A stretch of 64,000 nucleotides of DNA, taken from Straminergon stramineum (Eukaryota > Streptophyta > Bryopsida > Hypnales > Calliergonaceae). The stretch lies in contig OY987269.1 of assembly GCA_963920665.1 (NCBI GenBank), forward strand, positions 3,164,501 through 3,228,500, written 5' to 3'. How positions within the stretch are numbered: the stretch's first letter is position 1; every line of letters begins with the position of its first letter. A model generated the notes under the pieces. That model was not told the origin of the DNA, made no database searches, and saw only the letters and a program-made list of their open reading frames with translations. Of this stretch, positions 33,047 through 46,935 are shown in pieces. The translations under genes and the position numbers were made by a program.

Positions 33047-36000
33047 GTTAAGACTTAAGACACCCAACCACCGTAAGCGTAGAAGATTGAACAACAAGTC
33101 TCATGACATGGAGCATTGGAACTCAAATAGAAGTAACTTAAATGAAACTTAGCTGATCATTTCCATCACTATCTTCTCAGACCAGGAATGTCCTCAGTTG
33201 GCTTTTGTACTGAACACCTGGTCTTTTCCCCTTTTCATTATGAGGCAGCATGTTGGGTATACTTTCTGAAGGACATCAGTGCCTGCAACTAAGCTTAGCC
33301 CCAATTGGGAGCACTTTTTCTCGGATTGGAGAAATGCTGTATGGCTTGTTGGGCTACAGGGACGAAGAGAAGACCCAAGTCTCTTGTTTTCTTTGACCGT
33401 CTACTTTTACAACCTAATATAAATATTATTGTAAGAGTGATTTTCCTTTTTAAAAGCTGGTATTAATAATATTGTAAGAGTGATTCAAGGTCGAATTACC
33501 TGAGTAAACTTATGATTGCAGCAGAGCTGCAAAGTGCTATTTCAGTTCCTTCCTGGCTCTGCCGAACCTGCAGTAAGTTATGTTGAAGTTATTATTCTAC
33601 AGTCCATGGAAATGAAGATGGAAAACTCCTGGTTCAGTCATTTCTTGTCTTGTCCTGCACTTATTGCTAATCCACATATCCACCATCATTTCCAAATTGT
33701 TGATTAGTAGCCTATACAATTATAAATTGATCGAGACAGAGATTGACGCCTCCCTTTCAGTAGCTTCTCACGCAAGTCAAAGAATGTATTCATGTGGCCA
33801 TGTGTGCAGGTAGCCACCCTAATCTATACCACCCAAACTCTTAACTAGCACTAATGGAAAGGCAAACCCGCTTTGCGAAAATCTATGTTTGGAAAATTGC
33901 AGTACAAAACTCACTTGGGTGTCATTACATACGTTATTCAATGGGATCTGTTTGCCAGGGGAATCTGGACCTGTTCGCAAACCAAGTTGGAAAAACATGA
34001 TCACTGAGGTGCAAACTTGTGAAACACTCCATTCAGTTATTCTTCATCATTGACAACACATGGACAAACAATTGACAATAGTATAATCTTCCTTGCGTCT
34101 TTTGATAACCATGTAAAAAGCATGTTCCCAAGGCTCCATTAAATAGTGTTTGAAACAGAGTAACTTAACACAGACAACAATGTGGCACCCTGCACTCCCT
34201 ACTGTAGGTGCAGTAAGTTAGCACATCCCTTGCCAATTTCCCATGTGCTGATTGTTAGCTCACAAGGACCAAGGACAGACCAAGTAAGCTTTCAATATAA
34301 TATTATTTTATTTGAAACACATGGACAATTTCCATTGATCCACCAAGTTTGCCTTCAGTGAAGTAATAAGACTAAAGACTAAACTATAGTTTCTGCTGCC
34401 TCTGTCCAATTCACTTTCCTGTGTGTAATCAAGCCAGATTGGTTGTGATATGATTCTATCATCCACCTCTGAAGGAGTTAATTCTTCGCAGCAGCAGCAG
34501 CAGCAAGAGTAGCTCTACTCGTATTGAATGCCAAGATTGATTTGATTCCCATAGGAAGCAGGTGAAGGTATGTTTTGGAATAGTTAAAACTTGAACTACA
34601 GTATGTTACCAGAGTTCTGATATTTCTCTGAGATAAGGCTGATTGCAGTTTGTGTTTTTGCATGGTCCTTGGTCACCATGCCCAGCATTTAAAGCCCAAC
34701 AGAAAAGAAAATAGGGAGATCAAATTTGTGCAATCCCTTTATAAAAATAAATAAAAAATCTGTGCAAATCTGCACATCTCCGAACACAGAGCAGGCATTA
34801 AGCTTACCTTACAGGTGGTGGGGGTGGGCAGCAGGAAAGCCAAAAGAGGAAAAATTGTTTTGAAAAAAGAAGGAAAAAAAGAGGAAAAAGAGGATAAACA
34901 AGACCACCAATTTAGTAGCAAATCAATAATAAGAATATACATAAATCATACTGTATATGTACCTTTGGCGACCTGAGTGGCCACGAACTTCAGTTAATTA
35001 GTGAGATTAACCCCACTAGTAAGTTAAAACCGCATTTTCCCCCAAACTGCTGAGGTTAAGTTATCTCAGATAAAAATCCCCCCGGGCTTATTAAAACCCT
35101 ACTCACACTCTCACTGAGCAAGAATCTGCACGGTGAGTGGCAAGGAAGGCAAGGGAATCTCGAATCTGGGTCGCATGACTGTGACCGTGGACCCAACTTT
35201 TGGAAAGGCAAAGGTGGTGCTATTAATTTCATTTCTTTTCTCATATTTTCTTTTCAAATTCGACTTTTACAAAAGTTGGGGATAATATACAGTATGACTA
35301 AAGGGACATTAGTACAGTAAGTCACAGTAGGGAAGCTACAAAATAAATAAATAAATAAATTTCAATTCAATTTAATTTCGGAAAGAACCTTCCCTACTAA
35401 GTTACGGGCCGGACATGATCAATGTGGTAATCAGCTGATTATTCATCCAGGGCAGTGGCGCGCCTTGGGGGCCAAATCAAGGGCTGCCCACTTGCCATCA
35501 GGGCGGCCCCACACATTAAATGCAGCCTAACGAAAACAAAACCACACCCCAGGGAGCCAGCCAGCGCTTCAGCAAGCTAAGCTAAGCTAATCTCTTGCCT
35601 ATAATTAAAGGCCGCCGTCGTGGGTCGGAACCTCCAGGAGCCGCGTGGGGCAAGGAAGCCTCCGGGAACTTGAGGAGAACTTAGGGGAACATAGGGAGCT
35701 TTCGTTCTCAACCAGTCGCCTGACTCGACTCCCGTCAGGGAGCGTCAGCAGCAGGCACGAGGATCTCTGACCCTACACGTGTCAGCAGCTCCGGTGTACT
35801 TCGGACGGCACTTGTGTCCCAAACTCCCAAGGGGGGGATGTGGGTGGAAAACGAATCGGAATTCCTTGTGGGCTTGGCCAATCTGGCTTTTTTTAGCCGG
35901 CCGGCCTGCTCCGTCCGTCCGTCCGTCACTGTTCGTTGGGCCTCCAGTACCCTGTGGGCGAGGGTTCGTTAACTGGTTGACGGTTACTTGGCCACTGTAG

Positions 36001-36662
36001 CCATTTTCCTGGTCGTGGGACTCTTCAGGTTCATCAGACTGCCTGCCCCCATTTACAGGGCAGTGGGCACTGGCCAGACAGGGGTCACCGCTAAAACTGA
36101 ATGGGGGCTGCTTCAAAAGAAAAAAAGGAAAAAAGAAAAAAGAAAAAGAAAGAATGGGGGCTACCCCTTCCCTTCCCATTGAAATCCTTCACAACAATAT
36201 TCATTACTAAATAGTGAGCTTCATTGGAGTCCGTCGTGCACCCATCACCCATTGCTTTTGTGAAATTGAAATTAATGAAAGAAATCGGGAGTTTTCGAAG
36301 AACATGAAAATGGGCCAGGGACACAACTGAATTTGGAACGAAGTTAGGATAAAGAGGATACTTTAGTGTTGGAAGCCCCCACTTTTGGAAAAAATGGATT
36401 GTGTGTACGAAAAGGAAGGGGAACTGAAGAAGAGGAAAAAGAAGGAGAAAGAGAAAAGAGAAAAAGGCTCACTAACTTAACTTACCAATCGGATCCCCTG
36501 AACCCTGGAAGGTTACGGACGGGGGCCCATGATCGGCTCTGATTTCAAACCTCATTGTCCATGACTCTGTTTGTTTAGCTGTCGTTTTGCAAATAAGCTT
36601 AGATAAGAATGAGTGGGAGAAAAAAAAATGATATTTGTTTATCAGAGATGGATTTGTATGTT
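33047..36662. other. Intergenic with simple repeats
   Basis: Contains (GCA)n at about 34490-34504, (AAAT)n at about 35341-35360, (CCGT)n at about 35910-35926 and a purine-rich tract at 36118-36160. The block 35400-36180 is clearly G+C-richer. Short open frames there are not recognisable proteins. Confidence 0.45.
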
Positions 36663-37059
36663 TAAGGTGGCCGACCCATTTCCAACCACTCAAAACAATT
36701 ATGCGTATCTGGTTTCTTGAGTGGAGGAATTTCCCCGTGTTCAAAAATAGAATTCGGAAGGATTCCATAAATTTTCAGAATTTTATTTCTCAAAATATAA
36801 TTACTATGAATTTTTTAGCTCAAGATTTTAGTCGATCCATATTTGTCGTTTAGGTCTTCTTATGTCCGTCTAAGGGCTGATAACAAAATCAACGAAGGGC
36901 TAGTTGAAATGTAGAGAGTCTTGTAACCAGTCATAATACGCCACAACTACACCGGGAACTATGCCATAATCAATCACCACTCATCACTACATGATTGGAA
37001 AGAAAGTAGTGTATGGGGCGGAAATAGGGGGGGAGGCGGGAATGGGTTGGCTACCTTTA
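36663..37059. mobile_element. MITE-like element, TAAGGTAG family
   Basis: 397 bp. The left end is TAAGGTGGCCGACCCATTTC and the reverse complement of the right end is TAAAGGTAGCCAACCCATTC. The interior aligns with 60011-60412 through TTCAAAAATAGA, ATTTTTAGCTC and CCACAACTACACC-type phrases. Non-coding. Confidence 0.65.
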
Positions 37060-40000
37060 CTTAGTGTGAATTGTGAAATTTTAAAGTTTGTGTGGGGCGG
37101 GTGGGTAGGGGTGGGGTGGGGGATTTGAAATTATTGTGAATTTTTTAAGAAAAAAATGAAGAAATTTCATATCAAATAGACAATATACTTGAAAATCCGA
37201 AATTTTCACTGAAGTTTTATGTTGCAATAAAACAATGAAATTTCCAAATTTTTCCAAATTTCCTATTGTAGTAGAAATTGCACTTGATAAGTGTGATTTC
37301 ATTAGTTGGATTTGACTTCAAAAAATATCATTTAGATGGCTAAAATTCACATAAAAAATAAATAGCAAGAAGTGGCCAAAGTTCACTATAAGGGTAATCG
37401 GTGAATTAAGGTAGCTAAACCCATAACCTTGAATTTAATTTTTTTGGACATGATTTCTATTCATATACATACAACAAATCATTGGACCCTATTAGCAAAG
37501 AAAAAAAATAATTCATTTGCACTTTCAAATGTATTATTTGGACATTGTGAGAATAAGTTGTGAATTTTTAAAGAGACAACTACAAATGCACCTAGTACCA
37601 ACACTAGGGTTTGATATTCACATGTATTACATCATTGTAATCACATCCATTCACTTCCATAGATTTTACAAAAATTTAGTGGTGATGGTTATGGGTACAC
37701 AAAAGGTTATAGGTATTGCTACCGTAAGCATCTTCTTCTTTAGAAAAGTCAATAACACCTTTAATGAGGGAATGTGCAAGACTATTCTCTAAAAATATAT
37801 TCAAGCAACTTCCAAAACCATTTTTTTCATCCATTCTATAGACCTAATTAGGTGAAGTCTCCAAATGATGTTTTAAGTCCTTTCTTTAGAGTTTCAAGGT
37901 TAAGAAGAGATGAGGGAGTCAAGAATCAAAGACATGTGCCAATTGGGAATGTGTAAGCTCATACAATATAATTCTAAGGAAGATTTTCTATTGTAAGTGA
38001 TTAGTAAGCTTCATTGTATTTGTAAATTTTTTTTGAGGATAATACATTATTAATCACTCACAATGGGATTTTATTTTACCTTATAGAAATACCAAGTGTT
38101 AAAGAAAGAATGTTCTCCCAATAGATAAGATGACCTAACTTCCTTAGCTTCTTAAATTGAAGGATTGTTTCTCATTTATCACCTTGACTCTTCAACACCA
38201 TTTAAAGCCCCATGCTACATGGTACTCTATATAAAATGTTGTAGATGAACAATGGTTGGCATTTAGAAAGCATCAATTAAAGCCCTTTTCTAGTGATGTT
38301 CATTTCAAATGTACTCTAGAAATACATACACACTCTTAGTAAGGTAGAATCACCTAATTGCAACATTTTATGTTCTCCAGTACATAGAACAGTGGCATAG
38401 AATGAACACTTCCATGACTCAAAACCACAATAACTTTTCAAAAGTATCCAATGAGAGTTGAGAAACATTTTTGTGCTTCAAAGGTGTTTATTAAGGTGAG
38501 TCTAGTGTTATGTTATGAGAGTCGAAAAATTACAAAACCACTTGGGGGGCATTCAATCTCTTGGATTTGCTAGTGGTCTCATTAATTTTTTGGAGTCATT
38601 TGACCTTTGAGATAGTGGGACTAAAAAAGTGCCACTTTTAGGTGTTGTTACCTTGATGCGACCCACAAGCACCATATTGGTGCTCGAAGGTGAAATTTGC
38701 ACTACAGTACTGTAGTGATCCAATTACTTATATCGAATCTACCAAATACGCTCTTTCTTTCCATCGTTGACTGTACATTAAGATTGGTCAAATTGATTAC
38801 CACAGCTACATTCCGAAAATCTACCACAGGACAAGCTGACTCGAAGGAGTACAAGCAGCCGCAGTGACGGAACCAACGGCGGTGTTTTTTTCTCCCCTTT
38901 CTCCTTCCCTTCTGGACGCTGGAATTAGGATCCAAGATCCGGGCTTGTTTCCCGGTGTTCCAGATTATTATTCCCCAGGGCAAGTGGAGGTTCTCCGCAG
39001 TTCACAGATGTCTGGAATGACTGCCAGTAGACAATCTATTCACGCGATGCCACGCCCCCCACCCGTCGGAAGGAATGGAAGGAAGCTTCTTGGTCGTGGA
39101 AGCTGCTCGGAGAGAAGTCGTGACCCTTGCGGATTCCCGTCCTCGAGAATAATCAACATGAACCTCGCGCCACTGCAGTCAGAAACAGCAGTGACATGTG
39201 TTGGGAACCTGGGCCTCCGTGTGCAGAATCATCATTCGAAATTGCGCTACAAAGTGGGGCAGTCAGACGGGGTGAAAGTGGAATTCGATGATCACAACGT
39301 CGAGGATCGATCGATTTTCTTCTAGGCCTAGTCTTGGACGCAAGCGGAAGATTGCTTTTACTGCGAACAAGAGATTCGTAGATTGGCGGAGCAGACGGAG
39401 GAATCAATTAATCAGACCAATAAAATTTATCAGACGGGGTGAGTCACGGTAGCTTGATGAATGTGCGGGCTGTGTGCACCGTGCAGCCTGTCGGTCCGGA
39501 GTCGATCGAGGCCGGGAGTTAACTCACATAATTTACGTGAGTCCAGGTTCTCTCTACAATTCAATGCAATGGGAGGGGGAAGTGCCAAGCTTTTGCGGCC
39601 AGAGGGTGATATTTTGCTCACTTGTAATGAGGGCTGCACATGGTATTTTGTGTGACTAATCTAGACACGTCGTCAGGCAATTATGATGAATGCCAAATAT
39701 CTGGATAATTGTTATGATGGATGAAAAGAAACAAATGAAAATCTGAATGGTGTCTGAAAACCCGGATTTCAGCATATTGATGGGGGAGATGGTGTTGCGC
39801 TTTGTTGTAATTAGGGTAAGCTTAGCCTCAATCCAGTCACGGTGACGGACACGCTTGTAATTGGAGCAGCATCAATCGACACCAGCAAAGCGGTCCGGCA
39901 CCTTTTCGATGTCTCGGCCTTTTGACCATTCGAAGTCACCCCAATGCTTGGTATTTCCAGTCTCAAGTTTAGAAGGTTGCTTGAACATTCCTACAACGAA

Positions 40001-41630
40001 TTCTTCATTTACTTTATAGGAGTAAAAATTTATTTTATTTCTTTTCCTGTTTGGAGAACTAGCCATGTGTATCAAAAATAAATAAAAAATATGTAAAAAA
40101 AAATTGGGTTCCCACTAAAAATGGGTGATACAACAAGAAATTTATATGGCATATTCTAATTGCTAATGTGTATATTGCCACTACCAAAAAGAGACTAGTT
40201 ATAATATCAAGAAGAGCAAGATAAAAGGCACTTGCGGAGTTTGGCTAGACTTGTGAAAAGTTGTCATAATATTATTGTGGTAATACTTTCATCTCATTAG
40301 AAAAAATACAATGGAATAGTAGAATTTGTGCATGGCAACATGAAAAATTGTGAAGGTTGTGCAGAAAATAAAAAAATTCCAAGCTATTCAATGAGGGGGG
40401 CTATTTATCAATGATGAATTGGAATTGTTAATTCCTTTGGTGGCAGGTTTGGGTCAGAAGTTGTAACTCAAATAGAATCTAAATGCTATTTCTACCAAGT
40501 GCCCAAGTTGAGAAAGAAACTGCATATGATACAACAACTTTTCAACCTTGTAGTAAAAAAGTTATGGAAATTGTTGCCTCCTTGACCACATGTTGTGTGA
40601 AAATTTTAAAGAAAAAAATGAAACTTCCATTCATAGTGAGCTACCCAAAATCACTATAGTGCCAAATTGAAACAATGTTTGGTCCTTTAAGGGGGAATGT
40701 GGTTATAATATGGTGCCAATTCAAAATCAAAGTGATTAGGAAAATGACACACAAATGGCCTCTATGGTAGAAGCAATTATGATCAACTAGGCCCCATGGG
40801 CAATACATAGGTAATGGGAAATTCAATAGAGAGATGACTGATAAGTAACCAATAGTTTCTTAGTTTCCCATCATCTTCTAGCCATCATTGTTGTGACACA
40901 TGTGCTTCATTTTGAGAGCCAAATTAGTCTTTAGATGAGCAATGATGGAAGAATTTATGTGTTGGGATGGGTGCACGCCAACTTTTGACTTTTAAAATTT
41001 ATAAAAATTTGAATTTAACGATAAAATTTACGAAAATTTGACAATGCCCATCATTTCTATCTCTATGGAGAACAAAAAATTAATAGTGCCTTCTACTACT
41101 CCAAATCATGCACAAAATGCTTAAATGGCTGGTAATGGGTGATTCTACTATATGCTAGATTGCTGTCAAAAAGGCATGCAAATAATCTGGCCCAACTTTT
41201 CTGACGATGACTCTTTGCAGTGTACTATTTACCTCATGAACGGAGTCTCAGTCATCTTTCAGTAACACTAACTGAAGTAACTTAGAGTAAGCTTAGAGAC
41301 TTTGATTGCCCCCAAGCCAAGACAAAGATGAACTCTGTAGATGCAAGCCCCATGTTCCTCTTTAAAGCTAAGCTTTTTATAGTCCTGTATAGCCATAAAT
41401 CTGCACCCCCAAAATAGCAAATTTGGTACACTACTAACTCCTGCCCTTTTCATCTGAATATCCCCTCCGTTTTTCGTTTTCTCCAATCCCCATTTTCCAA
41501 CAGTTTTTTCTTTGGAAGTTGAGCCCAGCCGGCCAGATTCCACCTTCTCATTCGTCACCCTGTGCACCCAATTTAATTAAATCATTCTCCACTCGCCTAA
41601 CTTAGGCTCTTCGTTCTCCCGCCCGCCAGG
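37060..41630. other. Intergenic; G+C-rich island at 38.8-39.7 kb
   Basis: Mostly AT-rich. Between about 38800 and 39700 base composition rises sharply and a 105-codon ATG frame occurs at 39008-39325. Its translation matches no family I know and no splice-linked partner was seen, so I do not call a gene. The island could be an unannotated first exon, a non-coding transcript or a repeat. Confidence 0.4.
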
Positions 41631-41631
41631 C

Positions 41632-41735
41632 CACTTGTGGCTGGCGCTCCTGTAACTTCTTTTGTCCCTGCAATGAAATTCCGTTTCATTTGTTACAAAA
41701 CAACAAAACAAAATGAACAAAACAAAAATATCATA
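41632..41735 (+). mobile_element. SINE-like copy
   Basis: It has CAGGCCACTTGTGGCTGGCG, a linker, the stem-loop AATGAAATTCCGTTTCATT, then TTGTTAC and a tail of AAC/AAAC units. No clean target duplication was found by eye, so both limits are approximate. Confidence 0.65.
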
Positions 41736-42455
41736 ATTCTGAACTCACTAGATCCACAGGCACACACTGACTGCAGTGCGAACTTGCCATCAACTTGCTC
41801 CGTCCAGCCACAACTTCGTTCAGCTTATCGGCTTACAGAGAATTGACGGCAGTGCTGCTGCTGCGAAGAGGCATCCTGTTGTTCTGATTGCGGTCAGTGG
41901 CGGGTGCATGTTTGGGGGCTGTTCCTCCTCCGCTTTCCAAATTTGTCTTTCCGGCAGTTGTTCATCCATCATGCCCGGGAGGAGTCGGAGGGACGGATTG
42001 CAAGTGGCGCAGTAAGTTAGAATAACTAACGTTTCATCACTTCCATGTGCGCTTGCAAGCAGCCGATGATCTTTGTGTGTCATATCACTCTTCAATGCTT
42101 CCTTTATTGGAAAGCCCACTTCCCGATGAAAAATCAGAAATGGGGAGAATCGAAGGAGACTCATCATGGGATGATCGTCGCAGCAATCACTGGATCATGG
42201 CAGCCTCACCAGTCACCACGACACCACTCACCAGATAGGTTAACCTACAGTAAGTTAGTGGAATCTGAATTCAACGTGTGGCTATTCTATTCTAAGTTAT
42301 TCTATTTCTTTCTTTGGGTTAGATATGGAATTCTACTGTAGTTAAGTTAGTCAATCTGGATCTGATTAAGCTTTCTGATATCCAGCTGGGTGGCAAACTG
42401 GCAACAATGAGAATGACTTGCAGTGAGTTTCATTAGGAATTTAAGTAGTCTGCTC
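41736..42455. other. Intergenic, moderate G+C
   Basis: Short overlapping open frames occur on both strands at 41776-42341, but none is recognised and none starts in a convincing context. Confidence 0.4.
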
Positions 42456-43385
42456 TTAACCCCTAAAGTTCCTTGACTATGTTATCACCCAAAACCCTCA
42501 AACACTGCCATTTCTAATATAAGTACCAAACTTTTGAAAAAATCATTTTGGGACACATGTAACTGTAAGATTTTGTAGTAAACTAGATTGAGAAGATGTG
42601 GAAAGAAATTCAGATAATTTCATCATGTAGATTGCAAGATATTAGCATTTGAAGTGACAAAAATCCTTTTTTGGGCCCTGTGAAAAAACAGGCAACTACA
42701 CTTCACAAGGTCACATTTGTACGAAAAAATGTCCAAAATGGTGGTGCTTCTTTAGATTCATTCTTCAATGCAAGTTGGCTACATGCTTGAAAATTTTCAA
42801 ATCATTTGGAATTGTGCAACATATAGGAAAAAAATAGTAAGTAGAGAGATGTAGAGAATGATTCAAAATACAAAATTGTTAACAATTTATTGATGGAATT
42901 GAAAAATCCCAATTCCAATGGTTGTAATGTTGTATTAAACAATCTACACCTAATATTTTTATTTTTTTCAAAAAGTATTGAAAATTGAGTTAAATAAAGG
43001 ACTTCAAAGTTTATTTTAGAGTAGAAAATCCATACTTGCCCGCAAACTAAAACATCTCATAACTTTTGACTCATTGATCAAAATGGAATGATTCAAAGCT
43101 TTCTATGCATATATAAATCTAGAAATCAATTTCAAATTTTTATTTTTGAAAAAAATGATTTTTTCAGATCTGCCCAGAATGCCCGAGTTGAGAAACAAAC
43201 TACATACTAGGCCATAACTTTTGACTCATATTTCCAAATGCCCTAAAATTTAGTGCACTTGAAAGATATTCCTCATCCACACCTTCTATTAAAGTTTGGC
43301 CCAAAACATGGAAATCTCTAGTCACATGTACTTGCCCAAAAAAGTTATGATGACCAAAAATACCCCTTGGTCCTTTAGGGGTTAA
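42456..43385. mobile_element. TTAACCCCTAAAG-ended element, complete copy
   Basis: 930 bp. The left end is TTAACCCCTAAAGTTCC and the reverse complement of the right end is TTAACCCCTAAAGGACC; 13 terminal bases are identical and TTAA is at both edges. The interior is AT-rich and non-coding. Partial copies lie at 2322, 19440, 31765 and 45840. Confidence 0.65.
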
Positions 43386-45639
43386 AGCGATCTTTTAAGA
43401 GTTGATTGCATTTTGGGGGGAATGAAACAATTTTCAGTAATTCATTGGTCATGGTTTCTTCAAAAAAAAAATCCAACAATTTTCAGTAAATTTTTATATG
43501 AAGGAAAATGAAATTGGCATCTAACCCAAGTCATTTGGCATATGTTTTGAACCTTTGTGGAATTAGTAACGAATTGTTGAAGTTGAGATGCATTGGTTAC
43601 TATAAGTGACTACCTTCTGAGGTGTACATGATTGATATACTAAAGAAAAAAAATGTACTTATGTGTTAGCGGGTGCTTTCACTGCACAATCAGTTTTAGA
43701 GCACCCTACCTTAAGTTAGGATGACTCATTGAACTTTGATTTTGTAAAATTTTGATACCCTAATAGAGCTAAGAGAGTTTTTAGTCATGGAGTATCTTAT
43801 CACCAAAAGGGATTTCAACCCTCTAGAAGATTGTGAGTTCTTAGAGTTCCCAAACGGTGGAGAAAGTTGCCACAATAGTAATATAACGTGGTAGTGACAT
43901 TGCCATGTTAGATAATAATATTTAATCAATAATTTATTTTTAAAAAGAATTAATTATTGTAATAGCTTTTTTATTTTGTACGAGAGAGGAGAGATTGGTT
44001 CCCAATACATGGAACATGATTGAAATAGACTTTCTGTACCCACAAATTTCCCCTTGTGAAAAGGAGTTTTTAACACCACATCTCTATTTAAAGTTCATTT
44101 ACACCCTCATGCTAAGTTACCACACTACCACTTGTTGAGCTCAAGTCTAGCTACTTCAAGGTTGGGACCCTCACATCTTGAAATGAAATGGAATGTCAAG
44201 GACATAGATCACTTCATTGATTTATCTATCACCTGGAAACTTGGTGTTGTAGTATAGATGTTTTTGTGTCACAAAATTGTCACAAACTCACAAATTTAGA
44301 GCTTGTAGTAATTTTATTAAAAAAAACATAATGTTAGTAAATTATTAAATGTTATAGTAGGACAAACCAATTAATTAGACACTTATAAACATGATCTTAG
44401 AGCACCAATGTACTGACGACTTGCATGTTATGAATTAGAACATGTCTCTTCCAATTTTAAAATTACATTAATCACTTTTTATTAGGATCTACATTGATGT
44501 TATCTTTTTATACTTCATTTTGGTACATGGAGACCCCTTTCCAAGATTAAAAAATGAGACAACTACAATGCACCTAAATTGGCGTTTGGCCCCCACATTT
44601 GCTTAATAGTTTCCTTCTTCAAGACTTCCTTCAACTAAATTGCAATCCGTTTGTGTCCTACAAATGACAATAGACTTTCCATTTCATTTTGTAGATTGGA
44701 TGATTGGTAGGATGCTCTTCCTATGGTTTTTCCATTTCATCCCAAAACATCACAAGCATGATTTTGGTGAGTTTAGTTGGAAAATCCCTACTAACAGAAA
44801 TTTCTTTGACAATTTATTGCCAATTACCAATCTAGCCTAGACTTCCCTACAAGAGTATACAGATACTTTGAGTGTTTTTTATTACAACATTTTGCCAATT
44901 CCAACTACACAAATATATGAATTTGCCAACTATTTTGTTCCTTGTAGTAAACTACACAATCTACATGGATAAAAGAAGTTTAAACTAATTTCAAATAGCG
45001 TAAAAGTAAGTGTCTTCATGATCTTGCAAGTTCCGCTGATCTTTCCTCCAAGTTCGATGGAGAGGATCAGTGATTCTTCCTTCTGGACCCGACCGAAATT
45101 CCCATTCCAATTCGTTCGTCTGCGGGACGGAGCCATTGAATGAAGCAAATAAGTTTATTATTCTGTAAAAATCCCCGTTGAAAGCAGGCCCTCCTTGCAC
45201 GGCAGGCCCAACCGCAGCAAAAGGTCAGCCTGCGCTCTCCACGAGGAGCCGTACGTCGCTGCAAATAGGAGCGAAGAGCCGCATCGAGGCAGCAGAAATG
45301 CGCGAGCGTGGCCGAGGTAGCCGAGGGAATTCAAGCACTCTGTGCTGGGTCCCTCCGAGAGACTTCCCCTCCTGCCAAATTGGGAGGGCGGAGAAGGTGG
45401 GGCGAGGCAGGCGAGCAGGCGCAGACCAGATTTAGAACAAGAACAGAGGCGCCGCTCAAGCGCAAGCAAAGGTCGGGAGGTCGGAAGGAGACAAGCTGGC
45501 TGGCTGCCATTAAGTTACATTGCATTGGGAGATTTGGGAGTCCGGGTCCGTCACCGCCGCTTGCTCTCGTGGCGGCTGGACTCCACCGCGTAAGTTACAC
45601 TGGTGGTCTCTCACCAGTCATCGCTTTCATTCAACAACA
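43386..45639. other. Intergenic; G+C-rich island at 45.1-45.6 kb
   Basis: AT-rich up to about 45000, then a G+C-rich island in which open frames run through several frames on both strands, a composition effect. No domain recognised. It could be a CpG-rich regulatory or transcribed segment. Confidence 0.4.
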
Positions 45640-45649
45640 GGGATGACGA

Positions 45650-45676
45650 AATTTCGTTTCATTTGTGTCAAAAAAA
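45650..45676 (+). mobile_element. SINE-like copy reduced to 27 bp, with 18-bp target duplication
   Basis: The 18-bp word CAACAACAGGGATGACGA occurs at 45632-45649 and again at 45677-45694. Between them lie only 27 bases: the last part of the family's 3' stem-loop (AATTTCGTTTCATTTGTGTC) and seven A. This is an extreme 5' truncation typical of target-primed reverse transcription. Confidence 0.8.
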
Positions 45677-45839
45677 CAACAACAGGGATGACGAGTCTCG
45701 GAGGGCGTTCACACAGAAGAAGGTAGACAAGCCTATTAAATCATTCTCTACTTCTTTCTACTTTCTATTTTTTTCCTATATGTTGTACAATTCCAAATGA
45801 TCATTCTTAGGGCCAAGTAAAGGGTTTTTGTCAATTTAA

Positions 45840-46015
45840 ACGCTAATTTCTTGCAATCTACATGGTGAAAATTTCTAAAATTCAAACTTGTGTACTACAA
45901 AATCCTATGGTTACATGTGTCCAAAAATGTCAAAAATAAATTTGGTACTTGTACTAGAAGTGGCAGTTTCAAAGCGTTTTTGGTGAAAACATAGTTCAAA
46001 ACATTAAGGGGTTAA
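45840..46015 (-). mobile_element. TTAACCCCTAAAG-family fragment, inverted
   Basis: Reverse complement of the first 180 bases of the 42456 copy: TTAACCCCTTAATG at 46015, then phrases for GTTACATGTGTCC and TTGCAATCTACATG. The rest of the element is missing. Confidence 0.5.
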
Positions 46016-46606
46016 AAAGAAGGGGTGTAAACGCTAACCGCATATACCATTGGAGTGCCTAGTTATAGGCGTAGCATTGAGGATGCTCTGAGGAAGCAAT
46101 GTCATGCATCGTGCACTTGATCGGCATAGGAGCGATCTATACAAACTAAACCCAAAAATTACGCTGATTGTCACAGGCTCAGTTAGTTTTGTGAATTTTT
46201 TTTTCCTCCGCTTCCATGTGGATTTGAAGTCTTGAACATAACTTACTGTTGTTTTAATTAATTGCTAGTTAATGGAAGTCTGACACACAATAAAGCGTGG
46301 TCTTTGGTGATGATGGCTCCAAGTACAAGGTCTAATATGGGTGATCAATTGCTCGCACAGGGTGGGATTTTATCCCTACTTAGTGGAGAATATCTCGAAC
46401 TCTGAAGTCTGAACTGTTGGCAGTTTGGCACCGGCAATGCACACTAGACTATAACTTAACTTAATGAGAGTTTTGCTACACGCTTTTGCTACAGAGAGAA
46501 ATCACTGTGGAAGAACCACTAACTTAACTTCATTCAGAGCATCTCCACCGGTGCAACAGAAGGTCCATAAAGTCAGTCACTTGTCTACACGATTATTACA
46601 TTTGAA

Positions 46607-46743
46607 GTTTTAATTAATTACTTAATTATTATTGAATTAACTATTTCGACACAAATGAAACGGAAATTCATTGGAATGAAAAAATGTAAACTGACCAGCC
46701 ACAAGTGACATGGCCAGGGACACGACGACAAAGACAAGACCAC
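46607..46743 (-). mobile_element. SINE-like element with 12-bp target duplication (longest copy)
   Basis: 137 bp on the minus strand, flanked by ATTACATTTGAA at 46595-46606 and 46744-46755. It extends further 5' than the other copies (a TGTGGTCTTGTCTTTGTCG start), keeps CACTTGTGGCTGG and the stem-loop, and has an AT-rich tail. No A/B box was identified. Confidence 0.8.
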
Positions 46744-46935
46744 ATTACATTTGAAATTAGAAGATTTTCCACAAGGCTTTGTCCAACGGGCAGAATAAGG
46801 TATACACATATGAAAACACTACTTTTTCTGAAGTAGAAAACATAGGGTAACTTTGCAACTCAATACATGTTATCAAATTATCCCCAAAGATACATATTTT
46901 TTGATTCAAATAAAAAACTTGTTATAATCTCTAAT

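Noticed and set aside
35460..35530. Possible tRNA-like or SINE head
   Set aside because: No cloverleaf or A/B box could be assembled around the G+C-rich words.
38864..39325. Possible 153-codon gene
   Set aside because: The first codon is GTG; the ATG-initiated part is 105 codons with no recognisable domain or splice partner.
45158..45646. Overlapping frames of about 100 codons on both strands
   Set aside because: Open in several frames at once, as expected from G+C-rich composition; no conserved motif.
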